Positions 8,523 through 16,962 of a stretch of DNA of 64,000 nt are shown piece by piece. Under the pieces are notes generated by a model. It had not been told where the DNA came from, did not search any database, and saw only the letters and a program-made list of their open reading frames with translations. The number at the start of each line of letters is the position of its first letter. Positions within the stretch are counted from its first letter, which is position 1. This DNA is from Ignavibacteriota bacterium (lineage in GTDB: Bacteria; Bacteroidota; Ignavibacteria; Ignavibacteriales; Melioribacteraceae): NCBI GenBank assembly GCA_016716225.1, contig JADJWT010000001.1, positions 2,862,501-2,926,500 of the forward strand, written 5' to 3'. A program made the position numbers and the translations under genes.

Positions 8523-9743
8523 TTAAATGTTCAAAATATGCATAATTGATTTAGCAATATTTGCCGAATCTCCTTCGGATTTTATGAAACCATTTATGTT
8601 ATAAAAATTAAATTCTTTCTGAATATTATTTTCTCTCATTGAAAAATCATTCTGAATAACTAAATCAGATTTTGATTTTTTTAGGAGATCATTAATTTTT
8701 TTAATAATATCATTTTGATTTTTTGAATTGGTAAACTTAAACGAAACCAATTTCATTGATTGATTATTGGAATACTTTTTTAGTTTGTTTACAATTTTAA
8801 AATTTGGAGAAAGTTTAAGTTCGATATTATATTCACTAGAATCCAATTTGTGTTTTAAAGGCAATTTAAATTTCTTATTACCGTAAATAATTTCACTCGC
8901 TTTGTAATCACTAACAGCAGCATTATGAATTAAAAGATCATAATTATTTTCACTCAGCAAATTTTGTAATAATATATTTAATGAAGTAAAGTCTGTAAAA
9001 ATTTTACTTTGAAATTTGCCGATTGGTATTGCTGAATCCAAACTATGGAGAAATGTCATATCATAATTATTATCAATAAAATATTGAGCAATTTGTGATG
9101 CTGTTTTTCCAGTGCTGAGATTTGTTAAAAATCTAATTCCATCTATATTCTCTCTTGTGCCGCCTGATGTAATTAATATCTTTTTATTAAAATTATTTTT
9201 AAGAAATAATAACTTTGATTCAATCAAATTAAAAATTTGCTCGGGCTCAATCATTTTTCCTTTCCCCAAATCGCCGCAAGCTAAATATCCATCATTTGTT
9301 TCAGCAATATGGATTCCCCAACTTTTTAACAATGTTAATGACTTTTGAGTTGAAGGATGTTCAAGCATATTTGTATTCATTGCCGGAATAATTATATATG
9401 GTTTAGAAAAATCATGCGCTAAAAAAAGGGAAGTCAATAAGTTATCCGCAATTCCACAAGCAAATTTATTAATTGTATTTGCAGTTGCCGGAACAAGTAT
9501 TGTTAAATCAGCCCATTTTACTAAATTAATATGAGCCATCATTTTCCCATCTTCAAAAGTATCATCATAAACTTCATTGCCAGATAAGCCTTCAAGAGTT
9601 GCTTTCCCAATAAAATTAAGCGCATCTTTTGATATCACAATTTTAACTTCATAATTATTTTGTACTAATTTTGAAATTAATATTGAAGTTTTATATGCGG
9701 CAATTGATCCGCTTATCTTAACAAGAATTTTATTTTTTAACAT
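8523..9743 (-). CDS. coaBC: Bifunctional phosphopantothenoylcysteine synthetase/decarboxylase
   Basis: A 406-residue two-domain enzyme that joins cysteine to phosphopantothenate and decarboxylates the product. The N-terminal flavoprotein CoaC half (about 1-175) shows ISGSIAAYK, PATANTINKFACGIADNLL, PAMNTNMLEHPSTQ and the substrate-clamp Cys in YLACGDLGKGKM. The CoaB half (about 185-406) begins with ITSGGTRENIDGIRFLTNLS, followed by DLLIHNAAVSDYK and a lysine-rich linker. The usual DPVR of the CoaB motif reads DGIR here. Its start overlaps the panC end by 14 bp, indicating coupled translation. Confidence 0.95.
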   Translation of the reverse strand: MLKNKILVKISGSIAAYKTSILISKLVQNNYEVKIVISKDALNFIGKATLEGLSGNEVYDDTFEDGKMMAHINLVKWADLTILVPATANTINKFACGIADNLLTSLFLAHDFSKPYIIIPAMNTNMLEHPSTQKSLTLLKSWGIHIAETNDGYLACGDLGKGKMIEPEQIFNLIESKLLFLKNNFNKKILITSGGTRENIDGIRFLTNLSTGKTASQIAQYFIDNNYDMTFLHSLDSAIPIGKFQSKIFTDFTSLNILLQNLLSENNYDLLIHNAAVSDYKASEIIYGNKKFKLPLKHKLDSSEYNIELKLSPNFKIVNKLKKYSNNQSMKLVSFKFTNSKNQNDIIKKINDLLKKSKSDLVIQNDFSMRENNIQKEFNFYNINGFIKSEGDSANIAKSIMHILNI

Positions 9744-10491
9744 TATCTATTAACCTTACTTTTCCTAAATAAACTGCGGCAAAAAGTCTATCTAATTTTT
9801 CTTCAATATAATCAATAGTGAATCCAGAATTTATTAGTTCAGTTTTCATATCTTCAATTGATTTGTTGGAGTTTAAAGTTTTTGGGAAAATAGAAGCAAT
9901 TTCTCTTTCTTTAGTTGTTAATAAATTATTGCGTGAGCTGAATGCTAATCCATCTTTATCTCTAACGGTTGGACAAGAAATAATATTTACATCTATAAAT
10001 AATGCTTTTACCATATTGCGAATAAGTAATAACTGCTGATAATCCTTTTCTCCGAAGTAAGCATTTGTTGGTTTAATTATATTTAAAAGTTTTGCTACAA
10101 TTGTTAAAACTCCATCAAAATGACCTTTGCGAGTTGCACCACATAAAGTTAAGCTAAATTCATTTTCGGTTATTTTGAATTTATAATTATCTGGGTACAT
10201 AATTCCGTAATTAGGAAGAAATAAAAAATCCACATTATTTTGTTTTAACAATTCAATATCATATTCAATATTTGTCGGATAATTCTTAAGATCATTTTCA
10301 TTATTAAACTGTGTTTGATTAATATAAATGCTTACAACTGTAATTTTATTCTCTAATTTGGATTTTTTTATTAGTGAGATATGTCCTTCATGTAATGCGC
10401 CCATTGTTGGCACAAAACCAATAACTTTATTTTTTAGTTTATGTGATTTTACAATTTCAAACCATTCAATTGGATAATAAAATATTTCCAC
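9730..10491 (-). CDS. panC: Pantothenate synthetase (pantoate-beta-alanine ligase)
   Basis: A 253-residue ATP-dependent ligase joining pantoate and beta-alanine. Motifs are PTMGALHEGHISLIKKSK (HIGH-type ATP site), YFGEKDYQQLLLIRNMV and the KMSKS-like region VRDKDGLAFSSRNNLL. The segment usually written FVNPxQF reads YINQTQFNNENDL, so the family proline is Gln. The protein is about 25-30 residues shorter than most PanC enzymes, the loss being in the C-terminal domain. The gene abuts panB (stop and start adjacent) and overlaps coaBC. Function seems secure from context and motifs. Confidence 0.92.
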   Translation of the reverse strand: MEIFYYPIEWFEIVKSHKLKNKVIGFVPTMGALHEGHISLIKKSKLENKITVVSIYINQTQFNNENDLKNYPTNIEYDIELLKQNNVDFLFLPNYGIMYPDNYKFKITENEFSLTLCGATRKGHFDGVLTIVAKLLNIIKPTNAYFGEKDYQQLLLIRNMVKALFIDVNIISCPTVRDKDGLAFSSRNNLLTTKEREIASIFPKTLNSNKSIEDMKTELINSGFTIDYIEEKLDRLFAAVYLGKVRLIDNVKK

Positions 10492-11277
10492 TTAAAAACT
10501 TTCTTTTTGTGATGGATAAATTTTCATTTTAACTTCTTTGTTAAATTCATTTAGTGCCGATTGAAATAATTTATATCCATTTAAATATTTTTTTAAAAAC
10601 TTTGGATTAAAATTATTATCTAGCCCTAATAAATCTTGCAAAACTAATACTTGTCCAGACGTGTGATTTCCAGCTCCAATTCCTATTGTGGGAATTTCTA
10701 TTTTATCTGTAATTTCCTTTGCTAATTCCGAAGAGATTAATTCTAATACAATTGCCGAACATCCAGCATTTTCTAATTCAACGGCTTGAGTTAAAATAAG
10801 TTCGAATTCTTTTTCAGATTGCCCTTGAACTTTATAGCTGCCAAATTTATTTATAGATTGTGGAGTAAGACCTATATGACCAAAAACCGGAATTCCGGAT
10901 TCAGTTAATATTTTTATATATTCGAGTGTACCGAAAACTCCTTCAATTTTAATTGCTTGTGCTCCGGCTTTCATTAATTTATCAACTGAATCCATAAAAA
11001 TATTTTTACCTTTTTGGTGAAGTAAAAAAGGCAAATCTGCAATTAAAAATTTATTAGTTCCTTTTCTTACTGAATTTACATGAGTTTCAATCATTTCTAT
11101 AGTTGCATTTATTGTTGAGTTAAATCCATGCATAACCATTGCAGAACTATCACCGACTAAAACCGCATCAATATCAGAATCGTCAATAATTTTTGCACTC
11201 CAGAAATCATAACATGTTACAATTGAAATAGGAATTTTATTTGTCTTACTATTCTGAAAATCAATTATACTATTCAT
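10492..11277 (-). CDS. panB: 3-methyl-2-oxobutanoate hydroxymethyltransferase
   Basis: A 261-residue TIM-barrel enzyme making ketopantoate from 2-oxoisovalerate and methylene-tetrahydrofolate. Seen are IVTCYDFWSAKIIDDSDID, VLVGDSSAMVMHGFNST, LPFLLHQ, KIEGVFGTLEYIKIL, GHIGLTPQSINKFGSYKVQG, and PTIGIGAGNHTSGQVLVLQD, all PanB signatures. I place the start at the ATG at 11277, which overlaps the stop of a small upstream ORF (ATGAATAG). That is the same 8-bp geometry as other coupled genes in this window. An in-frame ATG at 11292 would add five residues. It is the first recognised gene of the pan/coa operon. Confidence 0.93.
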   Translation of the reverse strand: MNSIIDFQNSKTNKIPISIVTCYDFWSAKIIDDSDIDAVLVGDSSAMVMHGFNSTINATIEMIETHVNSVRKGTNKFLIADLPFLLHQKGKNIFMDSVDKLMKAGAQAIKIEGVFGTLEYIKILTESGIPVFGHIGLTPQSINKFGSYKVQGQSEKEFELILTQAVELENAGCSAIVLELISSELAKEITDKIEIPTIGIGAGNHTSGQVLVLQDLLGLDNNFNPKFLKKYLNGYKLFQSALNEFNKEVKMKIYPSQKESF

Positions 11278-11398
11278 CAGATATACTTTCATTGATTATT
11301 GAATAAGAAGTAAAATTGGATATTTTAATTTTGTAAAACGTTTCGGAGAAAAATTTGAGCGGATTATCTAAATATATTTTAGAAAGTAATTTTGTCAT
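11270..11398 (-). CDS. Possible 42-residue leader ORF before panB
   Basis: A short frame opens with ATG at 11398 and ends with TAG at 11270-11272, overlapping the preferred panB start. The peptide begins MTKLLSKIYLDNPLKFF and is rich in Lys, Ile and Ser. I recognise no family. The overlap geometry is the only reason to think it is translated. It may be chance in AT-rich DNA. Confidence 0.3.
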   Translation of the reverse strand: MTKLLSKIYLDNPLKFFSETFYKIKISNFTSYSIINESISDE

Positions 11399-11582
11399 TT
11401 TTGGTACTCGTCAGTTTGATCAAGTCCAGCTTTATTAAAAAAATATTCTATTGTAATCTTCTCATTGAGATAGATTCAATAACTATCGTAAAAATAATTG
11501 TTACATAATTATTAAACAAGCAAAACAATTGCCATATTAAACACAATTTAATATTGTGAATTAATCATTGAGAAAAATACTT
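11399..11582. other. Intergenic region, promoter presumed
   Basis: AT-rich DNA between the panB-side leader ORF and the next minus-strand gene. It must hold the promoter of the pan/coa operon, but I could not assign a convincing promoter box. I see no ORF or strong hairpin; the short ACAATTTAATATTGTG segment around 11540-11557 is partly palindromic. Confidence 0.4.
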
Positions 11583-12104
11583 TCACTCAATTCTTAATTT
11601 GTGAGTAATATTTGATTTGAGTAATTCAGCTTCATCATGTTTTTTGAAATCACCAATGTTCATTATTTTTTTTGAAATATGAAATTCTAAACTATATGTT
11701 GTTGGTCCATCTGACCAATCATGAATTGCAATTTCAATTTTATTCAAATCTGTCAATTTATATTTATGTTTGAAAAGTGAACCAAAAAAAGTTTTGTGCG
11801 AGTATAAAATATATTTTCTTTCAAAATTTATTTCTAAAAATTTGTCTAAACCCCAAATGGAAACAATTATGAAAGTGCCTCCAACAAAAATTGCTCCAAA
11901 TGAAATAATAATAGGAATAACTATTATAAAACTAAATTCATTCCAATGCGGCTTAATCAATAGTTCGTATGGAGTAAAAATTAGCGGACTTAATCCGATA
12001 AAAAATATAAAAAATCGTAATACTGGAGAAAGTTCTTCAGATATTAAAATAGAATTTTTATTTTCAATTATTTTAAACATAAAAGTGAATGTTTTTATAA
12101 TCAT
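11583..12104 (-). CDS. Hypothetical membrane protein with two TM segments
   Basis: A 173-residue protein I do not recognise. Residues about 28-50 and 58-86 are hydrophobic and form two likely membrane helices (FFIFFIGLSPLIF, FIIVIPIIISFGAIFVGG). The remaining C-terminal half, from KFLEINFERKYILYSHK to the end, is soluble and beta-rich, in the arrangement of bacterial PH-like membrane proteins (inference). The start could instead be the internal ATG at 12080 (MFKIIENK). It is flanked by intergenic DNA on both sides and diverges from the dehydrogenase at 12243, so it is probably a single-gene unit. Confidence 0.6.
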   Translation of the reverse strand: MIIKTFTFMFKIIENKNSILISEELSPVLRFFIFFIGLSPLIFTPYELLIKPHWNEFSFIIVIPIIISFGAIFVGGTFIIVSIWGLDKFLEINFERKYILYSHKTFFGSLFKHKYKLTDLNKIEIAIHDWSDGPTTYSLEFHISKKIMNIGDFKKHDEAELLKSNITHKLRIE

Positions 12105-12149
12105 TCAAATTAAAAATTTCAAAATTCTTTTTCACTCATAAATCATCAT

Positions 12150-12171
12150 TTAACAATTACTTAATATTAAT
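12150..12171 (+). promoter_or_regulatory. Weak Pho-box-like repeat upstream of the phosphonate cassette
   Basis: TTAACAATTAC at 12150 is followed exactly 11 bp later by TTAATATTAAT at 12161, about 90 bp before the start at 12243. The same repeat unit and spacing occur four times near 24650-24687. With only two clear units in AT-rich DNA this could be chance. Confidence 0.25.
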
Positions 12172-12242
12172 TAAAATTTTTAATAATATATTACAATGAA
12201 CTAATTATAGTATTTCGAAAAAATATTTTCATAACTTTTATA

Positions 12243-13313
12243 ATGAATTATTGCAAATCAAAAATTATTTCATTTGATTCAATAGACAATTCGCTGAAAT
12301 ATCTGGAAGTTGAAATACCGCAACTTACAATTGGTGAAATACTTGTTAAAAATGAATATGTAACTCTATGCAGAAGTGATATAAATACTTATATCGGAAA
12401 AAGAAAAGAAAAAAATCCAACTATTCTTGGTCATGAAATTGTTGGTAAAATTGTTGAGTTTGCAGATGGATTTCATCCAAACGATATTTTAGGAAATAAG
12501 CTTAATATTGGTGATAGAATTACTTGGGGAATTTATTCAAGCAATCCGGATTCATACTTTTCAAAAATTGGAATTCCGCAAAAAGGGGAAAATTTATTTA
12601 AGTACGGGCACGAAGAACTTACTTCTGAAAATACGCTTCATGGCGGTTTAGCTGAGTTTATTATAATTCGAAAAAACACACCAGTGATAAAATTGAACAA
12701 TGCAATTCCGTTAAAAATTGCAGCTACAATAAATTGCAGTGTTGCAACAGTTGCCGGAGCTATTAGAATTGCAGGGAATATAAATCATAAAAAAATATTA
12801 ATTATTGGTGTTGGAATGTTAGGAATTATTGCATGTGCAATGGCAAATTCTTTAAAGGCAAATTCTGTTGCGAGTTGCGACATTAGCAAAAATAGATTGA
12901 ATGATTCTTTAGAATTTGGAGCAACAAATTCAATATTGTTTAATGAATTAGAAAAGTTAATTGAAAAATATGATTTAGTTTTTGATTTCAGCGGAATTCC
13001 GGATTCGATGGAAATTGCTTTAGATAAGCTGGAAATTGGTGGAACAGCTATTTTTGTTGGGGCAACTTATCCGCAAAGAAAATTAAATATTAGTGCGGAA
13101 AAACTTATTCGTAATATTCATACAATAAAAGGTTTGCATAATTATAACAGCGATGATTTAATAAATGCCGTGAAATTTATTGAAGAAAATTTAGAAAAAT
13201 ATCCGTTTGAAAAATTAGTTGTTGATAAATATAATCTTAATCAAACTTTTGAAGCATTTAATTGCGCAATTACAGAAAATCCTTATCGAGTCGGAATCTC
13301 AATCTATGAATAA
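12243..13313 (+). CDS. Zinc-type alcohol dehydrogenase family protein, phosphonate-associated type
   Basis: A 356-residue medium-chain dehydrogenase/reductase. The catalytic-zinc motifs are LCRSDINTYIGKR and ILGHEIVGKIVEFADG; the NAD(P) fold is LIIGVGMLGIIACAMANSL. The run GIPQKGENLFKYGHEE aligns by memory with the TIGR03366-type putative phosphonate catabolism dehydrogenases. The structural-zinc cysteine cluster expected just before it is absent: the region WGIYSSNPDSYFSKIG contains no Cys. Substrate is unknown; an alcohol or aldehyde derived from a phosphonate is inferred from the adjacent transporter and phosphonatase-like gene. The stop overlaps the next start by 8 bp. Confidence 0.75.
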   Translation: MNYCKSKIISFDSIDNSLKYLEVEIPQLTIGEILVKNEYVTLCRSDINTYIGKRKEKNPTILGHEIVGKIVEFADGFHPNDILGNKLNIGDRITWGIYSSNPDSYFSKIGIPQKGENLFKYGHEELTSENTLHGGLAEFIIIRKNTPVIKLNNAIPLKIAATINCSVATVAGAIRIAGNINHKKILIIGVGMLGIIACAMANSLKANSVASCDISKNRLNDSLEFGATNSILFNELEKLIEKYDLVFDFSGIPDSMEIALDKLEIGGTAIFVGATYPQRKLNISAEKLIRNIHTIKGLHNYNSDDLINAVKFIEENLEKYPFEKLVVDKYNLNQTFEAFNCAITENPYRVGISIYE

Positions 13314-14625
13314 AAATGATAAAATTTCAAATTGGTTAAATCAAACTAATAAATTCAATTTTGCTGTTTATTTAATTGCCGCTTCGTTTATAACTTATTT
13401 TTCAATGTATGCATTTCGTAAACCTCTTTCGGCAGGTACTTTTTCAGATTTGTATTTATTTGGGATTGACTATAAAATTTATGCAATATTTTTTCAAATA
13501 ATTGGCTACACAATTTCAAAATTTGCTGGTATAAAAATAATTGCTGAGTTAAAAACTGAACAGAGAATTATTGGAATTCTGGTACTAATTGGAATATCGT
13601 GGATTTCACTTTTATTTTTTGCAATTGTACCAACTCCTTATAATTTGATTTTTCTAATTTTTAATGGATTTCCATTAGGAATGATTTGGGGAATTGTTTT
13701 TAGTTTTTTAGAAGGAAGAAAATTAACAGAAATATTAGGTGCCGGATTAAGTTCAAGTTTTATTGTTTCTTCCGGTGTTGTAAAAGCAATTGGCCGAAGT
13801 CTAGTTATAAATTTTGGTATTTCAGAATTTTGGATGCCTTTTTTAACGGGAATGATTTTTATTGCAAGTTTAGTTCTTGGAGTATTTTTACTAAGTAAAA
13901 TCCCTCCACCAAATGAAGAGGATATAAAACACAGAACGCAAAGAATTCCAATGGATTCAAATATGAGGAAAAAATTCTTTAAGGAATTTTCACTTGGAAT
14001 TATTTTAGTAACAATAATTTATGTATTCTTAACAATATTTAGAGATGTAAGAGATAATTTTGCTGTTGAAATTTGGAGCGATTTAGGTTTTGCAGATCGA
14101 ACCGATATTTTGGCAACTGCAGAAATTCCAATATCAATTGCAGTATTGATAATTATTGGTTCTTTGTTTATAATAAATAATAATAGAATAGCATTTTATC
14201 TGAACAAAATAATTTTTACAATAACCGGAATACTTTTAATTTTAACTACTTATTTATTTCAATCAAATAGTATTAGTCCAATTTTCTGGATGATATTAAA
14301 TGGATTTAGTATGTATTTAGCCTATCTCGCATACCACACATTTTTATTTGAAAGATGGATTGCAGTTTTTCAAATTAAAAGTAATATCGGATTTTTAATG
14401 TATATAGTTGATTCATTCGGATATTTAGGAAGCTCAATAATAATTTTCTCAAAAAGTTTTTTATCAATTCATATGAATTGGCTTTCGTTTTTTGTAAACA
14501 TATCATACTTAACAGGATTTGTACTAATATTTTTTGGAATAATTACAATAATTTATTTCTTAAATAAAGAGAAAAAACATAAAGTTGAAATTGAACTTCA
14601 ATTAGTCGGAGAAAATAATGGATAA
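13306..14625 (+). CDS. DUF5690-type MFS transporter
   Basis: A 439-residue integral membrane protein with about 12 hydrophobic segments. I start it at the ATG at 13306, inside the upstream stop (ATGAATAA), rather than at the earlier in-frame ATG at 13219, which would overlap the dehydrogenase by 95 bp. The opening FITYFSMYAFRKPLSAGTFS resembles the first helix of DUF5690/organophosphate-type MFS proteins, and FNGFPLGMIWGIVFSFLEGR is a typical loop. In Bacteroidota such genes often sit with phosphonatase-like hydrolases. Transport of a phosphonate or related compound is inferred. It overlaps the next gene by 8 bp. Confidence 0.75.
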   Translation: MNKNDKISNWLNQTNKFNFAVYLIAASFITYFSMYAFRKPLSAGTFSDLYLFGIDYKIYAIFFQIIGYTISKFAGIKIIAELKTEQRIIGILVLIGISWISLLFFAIVPTPYNLIFLIFNGFPLGMIWGIVFSFLEGRKLTEILGAGLSSSFIVSSGVVKAIGRSLVINFGISEFWMPFLTGMIFIASLVLGVFLLSKIPPPNEEDIKHRTQRIPMDSNMRKKFFKEFSLGIILVTIIYVFLTIFRDVRDNFAVEIWSDLGFADRTDILATAEIPISIAVLIIIGSLFIINNNRIAFYLNKIIFTITGILLILTTYLFQSNSISPIFWMILNGFSMYLAYLAYHTFLFERWIAVFQIKSNIGFLMYIVDSFGYLGSSIIIFSKSFLSIHMNWLSFFVNISYLTGFVLIFFGIITIIYFLNKEKKHKVEIELQLVGENNG

Positions 14626-15349
14626 AATAAAGTTGGCAGTTTTTGATTTATCCGGAACAACAATAAAAGATGACACAGCGGTTGCTGATTGTTTATATAA
14701 AGCCGCTTCGGAATTTAATTTGCAAACATCACGGGATGAAATTTTAAAATTAGTTGGTACTAATAAAATACATTTATACCAATATTTGATTGCAAAAAAT
14801 TCAGGAAAAGAAATACCGTTCGAAAAGTTTGAAGGAGAAAAAGATCCGGCTACACATAAATTTGCCGAAGAAATATTTGTAAGATATTCTGAAATAATGT
14901 TGGACTATTATAAAAACGATTTAACTATTATGCCCGGCGCTGAAGAAACATTTGATTGGTGTCATAAAAATAATATTTTTGTTGCAACTAATACCGGTTT
15001 CCATCGAGATATTAATACTGCAATTATGGAAGGTACCGGATGGCTAAAAAATGGACTAGTTGATATTGCTGTAGATGTTGAACACACACCAAATAATATG
15101 GGAAGACCAGCTCCATTTATGATTTTTCATGCGATGAAAGAATTAAATATTCAATCTGTAAGAAGTGTAATAAAAATTGGAGACACACCGGCTGATATGT
15201 TGGAAGGTTACAATGCCGGCTGCTCTGGAATTATTGGTGTTTTAACCGGAATGTTAAATGTTTCTGAATGGGGAAAATATTTTCATACTCATATTATCCC
15301 AAGCGTAAAAGAATTACCGGAATTAATTCAAAGAGAATTTGTTATTTAA
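14618..15349 (+). CDS. Phosphonatase-like HAD hydrolase
   Basis: A 243-residue HAD hydrolase distantly related to PhnX. It has the nucleophile motif VFDLSGTTIKDD (Asp at residue 9), motif II VATNTGFHR, the PhnX-like segment GRPAPFMIFHAMKELNI, and acidic motif III KIGDTPADMLEGYNAGC. Unlike the phnX product at 181-1002, it has no MGMNKKDHIREI cap segment; the matching region is LVGTNKIHLYQYL. That fits the phosphonatase-like subgroup (TIGR03351 type). The substrate is not known. It ends the three-gene cassette with the dehydrogenase and transporter and is followed 14 bp later by nadB. Confidence 0.8.
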   Translation: MDKIKLAVFDLSGTTIKDDTAVADCLYKAASEFNLQTSRDEILKLVGTNKIHLYQYLIAKNSGKEIPFEKFEGEKDPATHKFAEEIFVRYSEIMLDYYKNDLTIMPGAEETFDWCHKNNIFVATNTGFHRDINTAIMEGTGWLKNGLVDIAVDVEHTPNNMGRPAPFMIFHAMKELNIQSVRSVIKIGDTPADMLEGYNAGCSGIIGVLTGMLNVSEWGKYFHTHIIPSVKELPELIQREFVI

Positions 15350-15363
15350 ATGAAATTGAATAC

Positions 15364-16950
15364 ATGAATAGACAAATATTTAAATCTGATTTTCTAATTA
15401 TAGGAAGCGGCTTAGCTGGATTAACTGCAGCAATTTATGCATCAGAATTTGGCTCGGTAAATTTAGTTTCTAAAAGCAAATTAAATATCAGCAGTACATA
15501 TTGGGCGCAAGGAGGAATTGCTGCAGTATTTGATAAAGAAGATTCACCGGAAATGCATGTTAAAGATACAATTAATGCCGGAGGTGAATTGTGTAATAAA
15601 AAGATGATTGAAATTTTAGTAAACGATGGTATAGATAGAGTAAACGATTTAATAAAATGGGGAATGAAATTTGACAAAATTGGTGATGAAATACAGCTTG
15701 GCTTAGAAGGGGGTCACAGTAATAGAAGAATTCTACATGCTGGAGGAGATTCAACCGGAAGTAAAGTGGTAGATTTTTTAACTAAAGTTGTAGAATCAAA
15801 ATCAAACATAAAAATATTTCAAAATACTCAAGTATTAGAATTATTAAAAGAGAATGAAATATGTTTTGGTGCTAATTCATATTCTTGGGAGACTAAAATT
15901 CATTATTTATTTCATTCGCCTATCACAATTCTTGCTACCGGTGGAGGAACCGGAATTTATTCACGAACAACAAATCCATATACATCAACCGGTGATGGAA
16001 TTAACTTAGCATATAATATTGGTGCTGAAATAACCGATATGGAATTTATTCAATTTCACCCAACTGCATTTTATTCTGATAATGATCAAACATTTTTATT
16101 AACCGAAGCAATACGAGGCGAAGGTGCTTATCTCTTAAATGGAGAAGGTAGAAGATTTATGAAACATATTCATCCAAATGCTGAATTGGCTCCAAGAGAT
16201 ATTGTTTCAAAAGCAATTTTCTATGAGTTAAGAAATTCTAAAATTAAATCAGTATTTCTTGATTTAACTCATTTGGATGCAAAAAAAATTAAAGAAAGAT
16301 TTAGTTCTATTTATGATAAAGCAATTGAATATAATATCGATATTACCAAAAATTTAATTCCGGTTTCTCCCGCAGCACATTATATGATCGGTGGAATTAA
16401 AACCGATTCGAACGGAAAAACAAATATTGACGGATTGTTTGCTTGCGGAGAAGTATCTGTAACCGGAGTTCATGGAGCAAATAGATTAGCAAGTAATTCA
16501 CTATTGGAATGTTTGGTATTTGCCAAAAGATGTGTGGAATTTAGTAAAGACCACTCTAAAAATTTATCAGATATAAACTTTAATGTGAATTTTAATATCA
16601 TTAATTATAAAATAAATAATTCCACGGTAAGTCAATTTGTGAGCATTAAAAATAAAATTGCTACTTTGATGAACAACAATGTTGGAATTGTTAGAAATTC
16701 TGAATTATTAAATTCAGCATTGAATGAGTTAGAAAATTACAAAAATTTTGCTGATGCAAAGGAATTTGAATATTATTCATATAGAATAAAAAGTTTAATT
16801 GATCTTTGTGAAATGATAGTAACTTCTTCATTAAAGAGAGAAGAGAGCCGTGGAACACATCAAAGAAGCGAGTACACAAAATCTTTTGAAAAATATCTCG
16901 GACATTTTATATTTAGTAAAGATTTACCGATTCAGTTTGAAAAAATATAA
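15364..16950 (+). CDS. nadB: L-aspartate oxidase
   Basis: A 528-residue FAD enzyme oxidising aspartate to iminoaspartate, the first step of de novo NAD synthesis. I start it at the ATG at 15364 (MNRQIFKSDF), giving the FAD motif LIIGSGLAGLTAAIYA near the N-terminus; the longer in-frame upstream stretch is just overlap with the hydrolase gene. Other motifs are KSKLNISSTYWAQGGIAAV, GGHSNRRILHAGGDSTGSK, QFHPTAFY, LTEAIRGEGAYL and GVHGANRLASNSLLECLVF. The C-terminal helical domain is present and length is normal. It is followed directly by nadC and nadA, completing quinolinate and nicotinate mononucleotide synthesis. Confidence 0.95.
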   Translation: MNRQIFKSDFLIIGSGLAGLTAAIYASEFGSVNLVSKSKLNISSTYWAQGGIAAVFDKEDSPEMHVKDTINAGGELCNKKMIEILVNDGIDRVNDLIKWGMKFDKIGDEIQLGLEGGHSNRRILHAGGDSTGSKVVDFLTKVVESKSNIKIFQNTQVLELLKENEICFGANSYSWETKIHYLFHSPITILATGGGTGIYSRTTNPYTSTGDGINLAYNIGAEITDMEFIQFHPTAFYSDNDQTFLLTEAIRGEGAYLLNGEGRRFMKHIHPNAELAPRDIVSKAIFYELRNSKIKSVFLDLTHLDAKKIKERFSSIYDKAIEYNIDITKNLIPVSPAAHYMIGGIKTDSNGKTNIDGLFACGEVSVTGVHGANRLASNSLLECLVFAKRCVEFSKDHSKNLSDINFNVNFNIINYKINNSTVSQFVSIKNKIATLMNNNVGIVRNSELLNSALNELENYKNFADAKEFEYYSYRIKSLIDLCEMIVTSSLKREESRGTHQRSEYTKSFEKYLGHFIFSKDLPIQFEKI

Positions 16951-16962
16951 TTGAATTTTAAA

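Noticed and set aside
13219..13305. Longer N-terminus for the DUF5690 transporter
   Set aside because: It would overlap the dehydrogenase by 95 bp; the ATG at 13306 gives the usual start and the coupled overlap seen elsewhere.
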